A stretch of 35,799 nucleotides of DNA from a virus. Shown here piece after piece: positions 22,333-30,050 of this stretch; the first letter of the stretch is position 1; each line of letters starts with the position of its first letter. The stretch is from the IMG/VR virus record IMGVR_UViG_3300030116_000338, positions 1-35,799 of that record; one strand, written 5' to 3'. Below the pieces are notes generated by a model. The model saw only the letters and a list, made by a program, of their open reading frames with translations. It was not told the origin of the DNA and searched no databases. The position numbers and the translations under genes are program-made.

Positions 22333-22796
22333 CCTTTAATTTCCTTTATTACCGCCGAAACTAAACCAAAAGTTATTACTGAGAACACTATGCCAAATAA
22401 AGTCAACAACATATTTTCTTTTAACTCTTGTTGTCGATATATGGTGTCCTGTCTTTCTTGTACTATCTTTCTTTTTAACTCACGAAACTCACGTAAGCCG
22501 TCGTCACCATAGGCGTACCGAATCATTAACATGATTTCTCGTTGTTGTTCTTGTATTTTTTTCTTTCGTGCAAAAGCTTTTACTGCTTCTGCTTCTACAC
22601 TTTTACTAAAAACTACTTTTTTAAACGGTGATACTTTGGATGCTTTCTGCTCTTGATAAAGAACATCACTAGCATGTCCGTACCATGTTGCGATTTGCCC
22701 CATAGTGTCTTCAACACTGCGACCTGCTTGTACCATTCCTTGAATCATGGCAAAAGCTTTAGTTGCCCCAGCTATTGCTGTTATGGGGTCAATCAT
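22329..22796 (-). CDS. Coiled-coil protein with C-terminal membrane helix (155 aa)
   Basis: A 155-residue protein starting MIDPITAIAGATKAFAMIQG, an opening I associate with small proteins in marine phage genomes. The frame is open to 22844, but ATG 22796 falls just after the previous stop and avoids a 48-base overlap. The N-terminal half is helical with glycine-alanine content. A long charged coiled coil follows (KKIQEQQREIMLMIRY and RELKRKIVQERQDTIY). A C-terminal membrane helix (MLLTLFGIVFSVITFGLVSAV) ends it. The layout resembles an inner-membrane-anchored spanin or virion protein with reversed polarity. Function unknown. Confidence 0.65.
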   Translation of the reverse strand: MIDPITAIAGATKAFAMIQGMVQAGRSVEDTMGQIATWYGHASDVLYQEQKASKVSPFKKVVFSKSVEAEAVKAFARKKKIQEQQREIMLMIRYAYGDDGLREFRELKRKIVQERQDTIYRQQELKENMLLTLFGIVFSVITFGLVSAVIKEIKG

Positions 22797-22797
22797 T

Positions 22798-23091
22798 TTA
22801 CCAAGGCATACCGTCAGCAGTAGTAGGATTCTTCTGCGCTTCAATATCTGCCGCTAGAGCCTCCTCAATTGCGCTCTGGTCAACGACAGCCCAAACCCAG
22901 CCTAGTACGTCAGACTCAGTTAAATTGTCATAGGCGACGAATGAGGGGTCAGAAGCGTCGGGTTCAAAGCCTGCTGTGCCGTAAGAGGAAGCAGAGTAGT
23001 CTCCGTCTACTGAATCTACACGCCAGTGTGCGACTGTAACACCACCGTCTGATAGGTTGCGCTCAAGGTTTGCGATGGTCCATGTAGCCAT
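22798..23091 (-). CDS. Marine-phage conserved hypothetical protein (97 aa)
   Basis: A 97-residue, acidic, tryptophan-containing protein with ATWTIANLERNLSDGGVTVA at the start, then HWRVDSVDGDYSASSYGT, and an acidic helix (DQSAIEEALAADIEAQKNP) at the end. This combination recurs next to tail fibre genes of marine cyano- and podoviruses, from memory and with no known function. It lies in a run of small genes after the fibre gene and precedes the possible lysis cassette. A virion accessory role is a guess. Confidence 0.7.
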   Translation of the reverse strand: MATWTIANLERNLSDGGVTVAHWRVDSVDGDYSASSYGTAGFEPDASDPSFVAYDNLTESDVLGWVWAVVDQSAIEEALAADIEAQKNPTTADGMPW

Positions 23092-23102
23092 TGGTTTTCT
23101 CC

Positions 23103-23315
23103 TTAGCTAAATACTGCGTTGCAGATAGCTTGTACGTTAGAAGGCTCTGATGACCAGTCGTCGCCAGAGTTGATTACGTGACGGTGATAGCCGGTCGATC
23201 CAATCTGTACGCCATCCTCCATCACTTTAGTCGCGGTGCGTACTTGAACAGAGGTTGTTCCGTCTACGGTTACTACTTCGATTTTGTCTGCTAGTGTTTC
23301 TTTAGTTAGTGACAT
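23103..23315 (-). CDS. Small hypothetical protein after the tail fibre (70 aa)
   Basis: A 70-residue strand-rich protein (KIEVVTVDGTTSVQVRTATK, then YHRHVINSGDDWSSEP) with aggaga upstream of its ATG. Similar short proteins often follow fibre genes in marine phages and may help fibre folding or bind at the fibre. Neither is shown here. It sits 47 bases after the fibre stop and 11 bases before the next gene. Confidence 0.65.
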   Translation of the reverse strand: MSLTKETLADKIEVVTVDGTTSVQVRTATKVMEDGVQIGSTGYHRHVINSGDDWSSEPSNVQAICNAVFS

Positions 23316-23362
23316 TGTTGTCTCCTGTTAGTCCAGCCCCAGAGTCCACTGAGGCTATTAGG

Positions 23363-26300
23363 TTAAGATACAAAATAAGTAATTGTGGCAAAAACATCAG
23401 CAGATCCAGAAGTAACATCTTGAACTTTTACTTGAACGTCTGCTGAATTATCTACGGTTTGCCGCAAAGTTAAATTAGCGGTAGCAGATGTTGTAGAAGC
23501 CACAACTCCAGAACAATCAGCAGCCAGATCAAATCTATCTAATCGTGCGGCACCTTGCGACTGTCCTGTTGTTCCAGATCCTGCTGTAAACGGAAGTCCA
23601 CGAATAAATAAATTATTTGCTCCAGTCATTCCAGTTGTATTTATATCATCAATCCGAACATTAACAGTTACTTGTCTACCTACTTTTGTATAAGAGCCTA
23701 CGGCAGTTGTAGCTGTTCCCGTGTTGCCACCAGTAGATGCGTCGGCAATAACTGGATTCCACGTTCCTTCTTCATAGTCATCCAGCTTGTTAGCCGCCGC
23801 AGTACCGCCGAGGTACGCACCGCCTGACAGGTAGAGGTCTTTGAAGCGTGAGTTAGCGACACCTAGACTAATCGCATTGTCGTTAACTGTTCCATCATCT
23901 ACACAAGGGCTAATTGCATTGCTACCATCAAAGAATCGCAATTTATGGTCGCCCTTGCCTATAAGCATATCTCCAGCAAAAACACCAATATTGCCGATTG
24001 TAGAGCCGTCTTTGCGGAACTCTGCAATACTGCCGTCAGAAGTTGTGCGGTTAAGAGTTAACGCAACTGCGCCACTGCGAGTTCCTACAACGTGGCCGTC
24101 TTGTCTTAATTCGCAACCCACGGTCGCACTTGTCGAAGCAGTTTTTCCTACTAAAACCTGCCCGCTACTGCTTATGCGCACTGCGTGACTGGGTGTTACG
24201 CTTGTGCTGGAACCGCTTACCACTTGTCCTGTAGTGTAAAAATCCAAATGCCCTGAGTTATCAAACTTGATAACAGACGTGCCACCGTAAGCTCCTTGCG
24301 TATAGGTGCCTTCTGTACTTGATGGAGTTCCGTTGAAGATTTGATAAAAATGCCTAACACCTGAAAACTCACCATGAGCAAATCGGAATCCGCGATCCGT
24401 AGATGATGGGCCTAAAAACAATGTTGAAATAACGTCTTCATCAACTTGCTTTTGTACTGCGAGACCGTTATTAACACAGGAGTCAGGGTCAGTGGTTCCA
24501 ATTCCGACATTTCCGTTGCTGGAAATGCGCATTCTTTCGGTACCGGTTACTGTCGTATGGTTAGCCGCCGTGAAGAACTGCAACACTGTTGCCGCATTGA
24601 ATAAACCTGTAGAGCCGCCGATAGAGATACGGTTTTCGTCAGAATCAGCATACCCAAGAATACCTGCGTAACCCTCTTCATCCTTGTCATGCTGACGGAA
24701 AGTAAGCCCCATGTATTGCACAGCATTGTCTGTGTCGTCTGATTGAAGTCTTAGCTGGCCGTAGCTGTTAGTTGTAGAGCTAACAAAACGATGAGACGGC
24801 GAGAATGTACCGATGCCTACGTTGCCGCTGGAGGCGATGCGCATATGTTCAGTATTATTTGCATAAAAACGCATTGAGTTTCCAGAACTATCGTATTCAA
24901 CACGTCCTGCGTCAGGATCAGAAGATGCTCCAAAATCAAGACGCAATACGGAGTCACCTTGTATACGCACAATAGAGTTACTTGATCCGCCGTCTATAAC
25001 TAATTTTTGATTTGGAGAAGCCGTACCAATACCTACGTTACCCGCAGAGTCGATGCGCATGGCTTCACTAGACGTTGTAGTGCCTGTAAGCTTTGTCTTA
25101 AATACCATACTACACGCAATAGTACTTAAGGCGCCTTCACCGGCCATGATAGACAGATCATTAATAGAACCTTGCTCCTGTCCTATAACATGATGTACCG
25201 CAGTACCGTCTGTAATAAACTCCAGCAGTGCGCCTTCTTCGCCTGTATCGTTGTTTACATCGCCTTGAATTGTTACTTTAGCTTCTCCGTTGGACGCTAC
25301 GTGTAGCAAAGAAGATGGAGAATTCGTACCGATACCTACGTTGCCGCTGGCGTCAATGCGCATGCGCTCGCCTACGTTCCCTGTAGTAAAGCGCAGTTCG
25401 CCAGAGGCTCGGCTAGTACCGACAGTCATCAAGTTATCTGTGCTGTTATATTGAACAAAAGCAGAACTGTTGTCTGCTACGTCTCCAAAGCGAAGCTGAC
25501 CGTTTGAGCTGTTAGGAGACAGGATTGATATACCTGAGTTGCCGTTATTTTCAACGACTAATGTATTAGCATCGGAAGGAGCAGTAGCGCCGGAGTTGCC
25601 TTCAGAGATTGTAGCAATTCCATCAACAGTCAAACCATCAGCAACCACTGTGCCAGTTACGTCGATGCCTGTGGAGGTGGTGGAGAGCTTCTTAGCATTA
25701 TCGTAATAAAGCTCTACAGTACCGTTTTCAACTGCATTTATACTTAACTCATCTGTAGCCGCGTTATAAACTCTAAATTGGTTTGTTGATAAACGTAATC
25801 CGCCAGATCCTGCATCTTTAATATGGCTATTAGAACCATCATGAAAAATCTCTAGGTCAGTACCAGCACCAAAGACAGCCTTGTCGTTGTCGCCAAAGGT
25901 CATGTTGCCTGAAGTAACAAAACTAGTGCCAGTAATAGTTGTACCTGTAATAGCACCAGCAGAAGAACCGCCAATAGTTACACCATCAATCGTACCGCCG
26001 TTAATGTCAGCAGTATCAGCCACAAGGCTGTCAATGTTGGCTGTGCCGTCAATAAAGAGGTCATTCCACTCTGCGCCGGATGCACCTAAGTTATAAGTGT
26101 CGTCAGCAGAAGGAATAAGGTTAGAAGCAATGTCTGCCGTAACGGTTACAGTATCTGTAGCGGCGTTGCCCAGAACTGTATTGCCGTTGACAGTAAGCCC
26201 GTCAATAGTAACGGTGCCTGTGAATGTGGGACTTGCGGCGTCTGCCTTGGTAGCGATTGCAGTTGAAATTGCGTCAAACTCTGTTTCAAACTCCGAACCA

Positions 26301-26377
26301 CGGATGATCTTGCCAGAGTCACCAGATGGCAATGAGTCCTTTGCCGCAAAGTCAGTGGTCTTTGAATAATTGGACAT
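23363..26377 (-). CDS. Tail fibre protein with GNVGIGT repeats
   Basis: A 1004-residue fibre-like protein. The N-terminus (SLPSGDSGKIIRGSEFETEF) is the typical tail-attachment opening of marine phage fibres. Repeats follow with the pattern (M/V)-R-I-x-x-x-G-(N/Q)-V-x-(I/V)-G near residues 339, 440, 512, 616 and 733, the last one degenerate. The C-terminal 200 residues include LDDYEEGTWNPVI and a glycine-, serine- and threonine-rich strand region. No intramolecular chaperone motif is visible. It should recognise the host surface. Its gene follows the terminator placed after the capsid gene. Confidence 0.9.
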   Translation of the reverse strand: MSNYSKTTDFAAKDSLPSGDSGKIIRGSEFETEFDAISTAIATKADAASPTFTGTVTIDGLTVNGNTVLGNAATDTVTVTADIASNLIPSADDTYNLGASGAEWNDLFIDGTANIDSLVADTADINGGTIDGVTIGGSSAGAITGTTITGTSFVTSGNMTFGDNDKAVFGAGTDLEIFHDGSNSHIKDAGSGGLRLSTNQFRVYNAATDELSINAVENGTVELYYDNAKKLSTTSTGIDVTGTVVADGLTVDGIATISEGNSGATAPSDANTLVVENNGNSGISILSPNSSNGQLRFGDVADNSSAFVQYNSTDNLMTVGTSRASGELRFTTGNVGERMRIDASGNVGIGTNSPSSLLHVASNGEAKVTIQGDVNNDTGEEGALLEFITDGTAVHHVIGQEQGSINDLSIMAGEGALSTIACSMVFKTKLTGTTTSSEAMRIDSAGNVGIGTASPNQKLVIDGGSSNSIVRIQGDSVLRLDFGASSDPDAGRVEYDSSGNSMRFYANNTEHMRIASSGNVGIGTFSPSHRFVSSTTNSYGQLRLQSDDTDNAVQYMGLTFRQHDKDEEGYAGILGYADSDENRISIGGSTGLFNAATVLQFFTAANHTTVTGTERMRISSNGNVGIGTTDPDSCVNNGLAVQKQVDEDVISTLFLGPSSTDRGFRFAHGEFSGVRHFYQIFNGTPSSTEGTYTQGAYGGTSVIKFDNSGHLDFYTTGQVVSGSSTSVTPSHAVRISSSGQVLVGKTASTSATVGCELRQDGHVVGTRSGAVALTLNRTTSDGSIAEFRKDGSTIGNIGVFAGDMLIGKGDHKLRFFDGSNAISPCVDDGTVNDNAISLGVANSRFKDLYLSGGAYLGGTAAANKLDDYEEGTWNPVIADASTGGNTGTATTAVGSYTKVGRQVTVNVRIDDINTTGMTGANNLFIRGLPFTAGSGTTGQSQGAARLDRFDLAADCSGVVASTTSATANLTLRQTVDNSADVQVKVQDVTSGSADVFATITYFVS
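24179..25363 (-). repeat. Five GNVGIGT-type coding repeats in the fibre
   Basis: Copies of an M-R-I-x-x-x-G-N-V-G-I-G-T motif begin at about 25363, 25060, 24844, 24532 and 24181 on the minus strand, spaced 216-351 bases apart. The DNA around the motif (atgcgcat followed by glycine-asparagine codons) is similar enough to allow recombination and domain exchange between copies. Confidence 0.85.
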
Positions 26378-26402
26378 GGCTAAGTTTCCTCTTGCCTAGC
26401 TA

Positions 26403-26436
26403 AATCAAAATAAGAAAGGGGGCCATGAAGACCCCC
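26403..26436 (-). terminator. Intrinsic terminator after the capsid gene
   Basis: On the minus strand, GGGGGTC, loop TTCAT and GGCCCCC form a seven-pair stem (one G-T pair), followed by the T-rich run TTTCTTATTTTGATTT. It begins ten bases after the major capsid stop. T7 has its terminator in the same place, just after gene 10. Fibre and tail genes downstream would depend on read-through. Confidence 0.85.
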
Positions 26437-26445
26437 GGAAGGTTC

Positions 26446-27423
26446 TTATGCAGATGGAACTGCTAGAACGAAGCCAGCTTCTGGACGGTATACTTCAACA
26501 CCGTACAGGCAGTCAGCAGTGTACAGAGTTGAGAGGTACTCCTGCTTGTACTGAGTCTGTGAACGTACAGACATCTGCTCCGCAAGGACGATAGCGTCAC
26601 GATGGAAGAGCATAGCAGCACGAGTGTCAACAGAAGATGCAGTGTTTTGAGCCGCAGTCTCAATAGTTGCACAGTTAGCTGAAACGTAAACGTCTACACC
26701 GTAGAGATTACCGATGAGACCAGACTGGACTGACTGACCAGATACGAAGTCAGAAGACACGTAGCGGTCGATGCCCATGATGGCGTTACGAGTTGCAGGT
26801 GGGATAACGAGTACACGATCTTCCATTGGGACGTTGTTGTCGTCCAACTTCTGGATCATGTCACGGAAGAACGCATCAGTAAACTCGTCGCCAGCTACAA
26901 GAGTGTCATCAGTGTACTGAGTAGTTGTACCGTTGTCGTTAAAGAAACATCCGCTGTGCTGATAGTCGGTTGGAGCCGCGCTGAATACAACAGCACCACC
27001 GTCACCAAAGCCAGTACCACACGCGTGAAGATCAGTGTCGATCTTAGTAGCAAGAGCGTAACCAGCGTCTTCAGTGTAGAACTGACGAAGGCTAGAAAGA
27101 GCCTGTACTTCAACGATGTCTTCGATGAGACGTGAGTACTCAAAGTGACGGTCGATGTCTACAGTCAATTCGCCTTCAGTGTTGGCAATGATAGTAACAG
27201 CAGTGTCAGCAGCTTTCGCGTTAGCGTCACCACGAACAGGCTTAGGAATGTGAAGCTTGTCGCCTTTCTTGCCTGTCATTGCAATCTTCTTGACAAGAGG
27301 AGCCATTTTCAGGTTCTTTTGGTAAGCAGCAATGATCTCATCACTCCAGATTTCTGGAATAAAAGTAGCCGCTTCAGTCTTCGCAGTATTACCAGCTGCG
27401 CCCGGATAAGTTGCAGTAGCCAT
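26446..27423 (-). CDS. Major capsid protein
   Basis: A 325-residue capsid protein of T7-like type. The N-terminal part has EAATFIPEIWSDEIIAAYQK and then LKMAPLVKKIAMTGKKGDKL. A later part (YSRLIEDIVEVQALSSLRQF) is the conserved spine-helix region, and the end includes LYGVEVYRPEAGFVLAVPSA. aggag seven bases before the ATG is a strong ribosome binding site, fitting the most abundant protein. The gene follows the scaffold by 14 bases and is followed by an intrinsic terminator. HK97-like fold is inferred from family resemblance. Confidence 0.92.
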   Translation of the reverse strand: MATATYPGAAGNTAKTEAATFIPEIWSDEIIAAYQKNLKMAPLVKKIAMTGKKGDKLHIPKPVRGDANAKAADTAVTIIANTEGELTVDIDRHFEYSRLIEDIVEVQALSSLRQFYTEDAGYALATKIDTDLHACGTGFGDGGAVVFSAAPTDYQHSGCFFNDNGTTTQYTDDTLVAGDEFTDAFFRDMIQKLDDNNVPMEDRVLVIPPATRNAIMGIDRYVSSDFVSGQSVQSGLIGNLYGVDVYVSANCATIETAAQNTASSVDTRAAMLFHRDAIVLAEQMSVRSQTQYKQEYLSTLYTADCLYGVEVYRPEAGFVLAVPSA

Positions 27424-27437
27424 GTCAATCTCCTAGA

Positions 27438-28244
27438 TTATTTGACTCGACCCTCTGCGTAGGCTGTCAGTATTTCTTCTGACAATGCTTGATAACGCTC
27501 GGGGTCTGTTTTCATTAGTTTAATAATGTCGGCCCTGCGATATACCTTCTTACGACTACCTTCAGCACTGCCTCGTGCATTACCTGTATTAGCCGCCTTC
27601 AGTGTCTGCTTACGTGCCTGTTTTTCAACTTGGGCGGTTTGCTGTGCAACTGTTTTACGTTCTTTCCAGAGTGTAAACAGTTCATCAGCAGAGTCAGCAT
27701 CGTACTGTTGGTCAGCCGCTACAAACAACTGAGTCCTAATCTTTGAAGCTTTAATCCATTCTGCAAATTTGGGATCACCAAGGATCTCTTGCATATCTGG
27801 ATGTTTGTTATTTAGAGCAGCCAAAGCAGCTTGTTTCTTATAATCTGCCGTGTACTGTTCTGCTTCACGTATCTTAGGATGATTCTCAATTGCACGGTTG
27901 ACAGCCGCTTGAGGATCTGTAAAATAGTCTATATCGTCTTCAGGCTCAACATGTTGTAGTTGAGGTGCTGATTGTGTTTGACTACTAATGTAATCATCCA
28001 CGACTTTACGAAGTTCACCTACTTCAGAAGACTGACGACCAAGGAGCTTTTCAGCCTCTTGGTGCATTTTAACTACGTCTTCTAAAGACTTACCTTGATA
28101 CTTCTCTGGTAAGCTTGATTCTTGAGGTTGCTCAACTTTTGCTGTTGCTTCTTGTTGAATCTCTTCTTCTTGTACTTCGTTTTGTTCAATGGCGTCCACG
28201 TTTTCCTCTTCAGGTTGTGGATCAATCATCATTGCTCTTGACAT
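27438..28244 (-). CDS. Capsid scaffolding protein
   Basis: A 268-residue, acidic, helix-rich protein placed directly before the capsid gene. The opening is rich in glutamate and glutamine (NEVQEEEIQQEATAKVEQPQ). It then carries LPEKYQGKSLEDVVKMHQEA, a motif common in phage scaffolds, followed by KLLGRQSSEVGELRKVVDDY. The C-terminus has a basic patch (RGSAEGSRKKVYRRADII) that probably contacts the capsid shell. It should guide procapsid assembly and then leave. ggag lies eight bases before the ATG. Confidence 0.88.
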   Translation of the reverse strand: MSRAMMIDPQPEEENVDAIEQNEVQEEEIQQEATAKVEQPQESSLPEKYQGKSLEDVVKMHQEAEKLLGRQSSEVGELRKVVDDYISSQTQSAPQLQHVEPEDDIDYFTDPQAAVNRAIENHPKIREAEQYTADYKKQAALAALNNKHPDMQEILGDPKFAEWIKASKIRTQLFVAADQQYDADSADELFTLWKERKTVAQQTAQVEKQARKQTLKAANTGNARGSAEGSRKKVYRRADIIKLMKTDPERYQALSEEILTAYAEGRVK

Positions 28245-28265
28245 TATTAAACTCCGTGATTGTTA

Positions 28266-28487
28266 TCATTGTGGAGACTTCTTTCTACCTGCTTTTTCGT
28301 GTTCTTTCACCCACTTCATGTGACGACCGGGAAAGTCCCCTGACGCACCCTCAAGATGAAATGACGGGGCAGATACCATCTTTGTAGCGTTGGCACCGCA
28401 ACCGCACCTACTGGTTGTAGTACCACTCTTTACAAATTCTTCAAAAACATGTCCGTTTGTACAACGGAAATCATATATTTTATACAT
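28266..28487 (-). CDS. FmdB-type zinc-ribbon protein
   Basis: A 73-residue protein with the single zinc ribbon of the FmdB family: C-x3-H in FRCTNGHVFE, then CGCGANATKMVSAPSFHLEG, with a basic C-terminus (KWVKEHEKAGRKKS). FmdB-like proteins occur in many marine phages near head genes; their role is not known. It overlaps the small gene before it and precedes the scaffold gene by 21 bases. Confidence 0.8.
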   Translation of the reverse strand: MYKIYDFRCTNGHVFEEFVKSGTTTSRCGCGANATKMVSAPSFHLEGASGDFPGRHMKWVKEHEKAGRKKSPQ

Positions 28488-28734
28488 CTACAGGACCTTC
28501 TTCTTCTGCCTCAGCTTGATCTCTGGCAGCTTCTATAGTACCCTGAAGATTAATTACAGTTGCAAAAGCAGCTACTTGACCTTTACGAAAGAAGAGTTCT
28601 TCTACGTCTTTTACAGTCTGAATGTCTGCTAATTGAGTTGCGTTGTTAGATAACTCTTGTAAGAGTTGTTTGAAACCTTCGTGATTGAAGAGTTCGTTGT
28701 AGTTGTCGAAGTAGGTTTCAAGCTCAGGAGTCAT
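28480..28734 (-). CDS. Conserved helical hypothetical protein (84 aa)
   Basis: An 84-residue acidic, helical protein (YFDNYNELFNHEGFKQLLQE, later VEELFFRKGQVAAFATVINL), ending EAEEEGPVDV. Proteins of this type lie between packaging and capsid genes in several marine podoviruses, from memory, without known function. agagga just upstream of the ATG supports the start. It is the first gene after the internal late promoter, so it should be made with the scaffold and capsid proteins. Confidence 0.75.
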   Translation of the reverse strand: MTPELETYFDNYNELFNHEGFKQLLQELSNNATQLADIQTVKDVEELFFRKGQVAAFATVINLQGTIEAARDQAEAEEEGPVDV

Positions 28735-28765
28735 GGTTTCCTCTAAAGTTGTTAACTATAGTTTT

Positions 28766-28794
28766 ATTATAGCACACTTTTTAACAAAAGTCAA
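28766..28794 (-). promoter_or_regulatory. Internal late sigma70 promoter before scaffold and capsid
   Basis: On the minus strand, TTGACT (28794-28789), a 17-base spacer and a perfect TATAAT (28771-28766), preceded by TGC as an extended -10. It overlaps the end of the basic-protein gene at 28791 and would start just before the gene at 28734. With the terminator at 26403-26436 it frames a scaffold-capsid transcript. Confidence 0.88.
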
Positions 28795-29045
28795 GCTTTT
28801 CTTGTGGACTTCCTACGTCTACCTGAAGCTGTCACTGCATGTTTAATTGCTTTAGGTCCTGTCTTACGTCGAGCAGACGAGGCTTTTTCAGCTTTGGTCA
28901 TCTTTGCTGCAACAGCCTTAGGACGACAAGAAGGATAAGGACGTTTACTTTTTTTGGCAGACTTGCGACCACAAGGCTTGCCAGTTTTAACGTCAACCCA
29001 CTCTTCTTTAAACCACTTGGTAAGACCGCCTTTCGTTTTAGCCAT
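28791..29045 (-). CDS. Basic GGLTKWF-type protein (84 aa)
   Basis: An 84-residue, very basic protein: MAKTKGGLTKWFKEEWVDVK, then TGKPCGRKSAKKSKRPYPSC, then lysine- and arginine-rich helices (SARRKTGPKAIKHAV). The GGL-x-x-WF-x-E-x-W-V-D-x-x-x-G-K-P-C-G-R pattern recurs in marine phages and giant viruses, from memory, with no proven role. ATG 29045 is preferred over a GTG three codons earlier. It overlaps the preceding gene by eight bases. DNA binding, for example inside the capsid, is inferred from charge. Confidence 0.8.
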   Translation of the reverse strand: MAKTKGGLTKWFKEEWVDVKTGKPCGRKSAKKSKRPYPSCRPKAVAAKMTKAEKASSARRKTGPKAIKHAVTASGRRRKSTRKA

Positions 29046-29217
29046 AAGTGCCACCGCGTTTTTTGTAGGTCTTAACTAGCCAAGCATTAGCATACGCTGA
29101 GGGGTACACATCAAACTTGCGTTTAGCCTCAGACTTTACCCGCGAATAAAGTGCTTTGTTCTTTACATTTGCAGGTATTGTGCTTTTCTTTTTAGGTTTA
29201 CTTTTTGCCTTTGCCAC
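29038..29217 (-). CDS. Small basic protein with YPSAYAN motif (59 aa)
   Basis: A 59-residue basic protein from a GTG at 29217. A lysine-rich N-terminus (AKAKSKPKKKSTIPANVKNK) precedes the motif LYSRVKSEAKRKFDVYPSAY and then AWLVKTYKKRGGTYG. This YPSAYAN-x-W-x-x-x-x-Y family is frequent in cyanophages and other marine phages, from memory and uncharacterised. It overlaps the genes on both sides (20 and eight bases), which supports coding. Confidence 0.75.
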   Translation of the reverse strand: MAKAKSKPKKKSTIPANVKNKALYSRVKSEAKRKFDVYPSAYANAWLVKTYKKRGGTYG

Positions 29218-29326
29218 GTTTACGTAACTCCTTAAAGTCTGCGCCCGTGATTTTGTTCCTTGGAGCAGCTACACGGGCAATTTTTTTCTGCGCTGGACTG
29301 TAACTTTTTCCTCTAGCTTTTGGCAT
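29198..29326 (-). CDS. Tiny basic protein (42 aa)
   Basis: A 42-residue basic protein: PKARGKSYSPAQKKIARVAA, then PRNKITGADFKELRKRGKGKK. ATG 29326 lies in gtagatATG after a short repeated leader. It overlaps the next gene by 20 bases. Clean codons and coupling to neighbours support it, although it is below usual length cutoffs. Nucleic-acid binding is inferred from charge only. Confidence 0.65.
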   Translation of the reverse strand: MPKARGKSYSPAQKKIARVAAPRNKITGADFKELRKRGKGKK

Positions 29327-29383
29327 ATCTACTTACCTTTTGGCTTTCTTTTGGCACAACTACTTACCTTTTGCTTTAGGCAT
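29327..29383 (-). pseudogene. Repeated leader with a 7-codon remnant
   Basis: On the minus strand an ATG at 29383, overlapping the stop before it as TAATG, begins a 7-codon frame (MPKAKGK). It is followed by a GTGCCAAAAG-like copy and then by the true ATGCCAAAAGC start at 29326. AAAGGTAAGTAG occurs at 29371-29360 and again at 29340-29329, 31 bases apart. This looks like a tandem duplication of the gene's 5' end followed by decay. Confidence 0.5.
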
Positions 29384-29661
29384 TAGTATGACCTTGTCCT
29401 TACTCGACGACCGCCTTGGCCGCTAGTTCGTCGTGCAGGTGCTGCTTTCTTTTTCTTTTTAGCGGGCTTCATTGCTTTGTTCATCTTGTAACCGGGCATA
29501 GCTTTCTCCTTTGCTGTCTTAGACAGGTCTTCAAAATGGAAAAGTTTTACAGACGTTTTTCCGTGAGTTTTACCTGAGTGGAGTGATCCATCAGGCATTT
29601 TGTGTGTAGCACCTGTAAATTCAGTGCCGTCACGTTTATAATGTTTTACACCTTTAGCCAT
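29383..29661 (-). CDS. Basic hypothetical protein (92 aa)
   Basis: A 92-residue basic protein. The first part (KHYKRDGTEFTGATHKMPDG, then SLHSGKTHGKTSVKLFHFED) is strand-like and contains several histidines. The second half is a run of lysine- and arginine-rich sequence (NKAMKPAKKKKKAAPARRTS, ending GRRVRTRSY). The HKMPDG-SLHSGKTH pattern recurs in small head-region proteins of marine phages, from memory. Stop and next ATG overlap (TAATG). Function unknown; DNA or capsid-interior contact is possible. Confidence 0.75.
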   Translation of the reverse strand: MAKGVKHYKRDGTEFTGATHKMPDGSLHSGKTHGKTSVKLFHFEDLSKTAKEKAMPGYKMNKAMKPAKKKKKAAPARRTSGQGGRRVRTRSY

Positions 29662-29665
29662 AGTA

Positions 29666-29932
29666 TTACCATTTTTTGCATGACCAGTATCTAGCTGTTA
29701 GCTTACTGGGTGGGTTAGTGTCGCACTTGTGACGCGCTCTAAACGACTTACGACGTGCGGGTTGATCTTTCTTAATAGTCATCTTGGCGTCACCAAAACG
29801 AATAGTCTTGGTTTTGTCGCCTTCTTTAGCTACTACTACAAACTTCTTAGTAGGATGATTAGGCGTCCGCTTTGGTTTGTTGTACGCGCTTACGCCCGCC
29901 CGTGCTAGTTTTGGGTCCTTGGACTTTGGCAT
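29666..29932 (-). CDS. Basic conserved marine-phage protein (88 aa)
   Basis: An 88-residue basic protein: PKSKDPKLARAGVSAYNKPK, then RTPNHPTKKFVVVAKEGDKT, then KTIRFGDAKMTIK, ending RRKSFRARHKCDTNPPSKLT and ARYWSCKKW. This combination (K-D-P-K-L-x-R-A-G, T-P-x-H-P-x-K, I-R-F-G and K-S-F-x-A-R-H) is widely shared among cyanophages and other marine phages, from memory, and is unassigned. The two cysteines near the end might bind metal with the histidine. It overlaps the coiled-coil gene before it by 74 bases. Confidence 0.8.
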   Translation of the reverse strand: MPKSKDPKLARAGVSAYNKPKRTPNHPTKKFVVVAKEGDKTKTIRFGDAKMTIKKDQPARRKSFRARHKCDTNPPSKLTARYWSCKKW

Positions 29933-30041
29933 TTTGTAATTCCTCTACTTGCTTTGTTAGTGCCTCAATACGGGCTTCCAAAGGCGTTACTATTTGTTGC
30001 ATTCTGTTAAGTAATGATTGAAATTCTCGATCTGTAAACAT
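29859..30041 (-). CDS. Small coiled-coil protein (60 aa)
   Basis: A 60-residue protein with a heptad-like helix (RMQQIVTPLEARIEALTKQV then EELQNAKV) and a basic tail (GGRKRVQQTKADA). agga six bases before the ATG supports the start. Its 3' 74 bases overlap the next gene in another frame, longer than other overlaps here. Probably a trimeric or dimeric structural helper; not recognised. Confidence 0.6.
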   Translation of the reverse strand: MFTDREFQSLLNRMQQIVTPLEARIEALTKQVEELQNAKVQGPKTSTGGRKRVQQTKADA

Positions 30042-30050
30042 GTTTTATCC

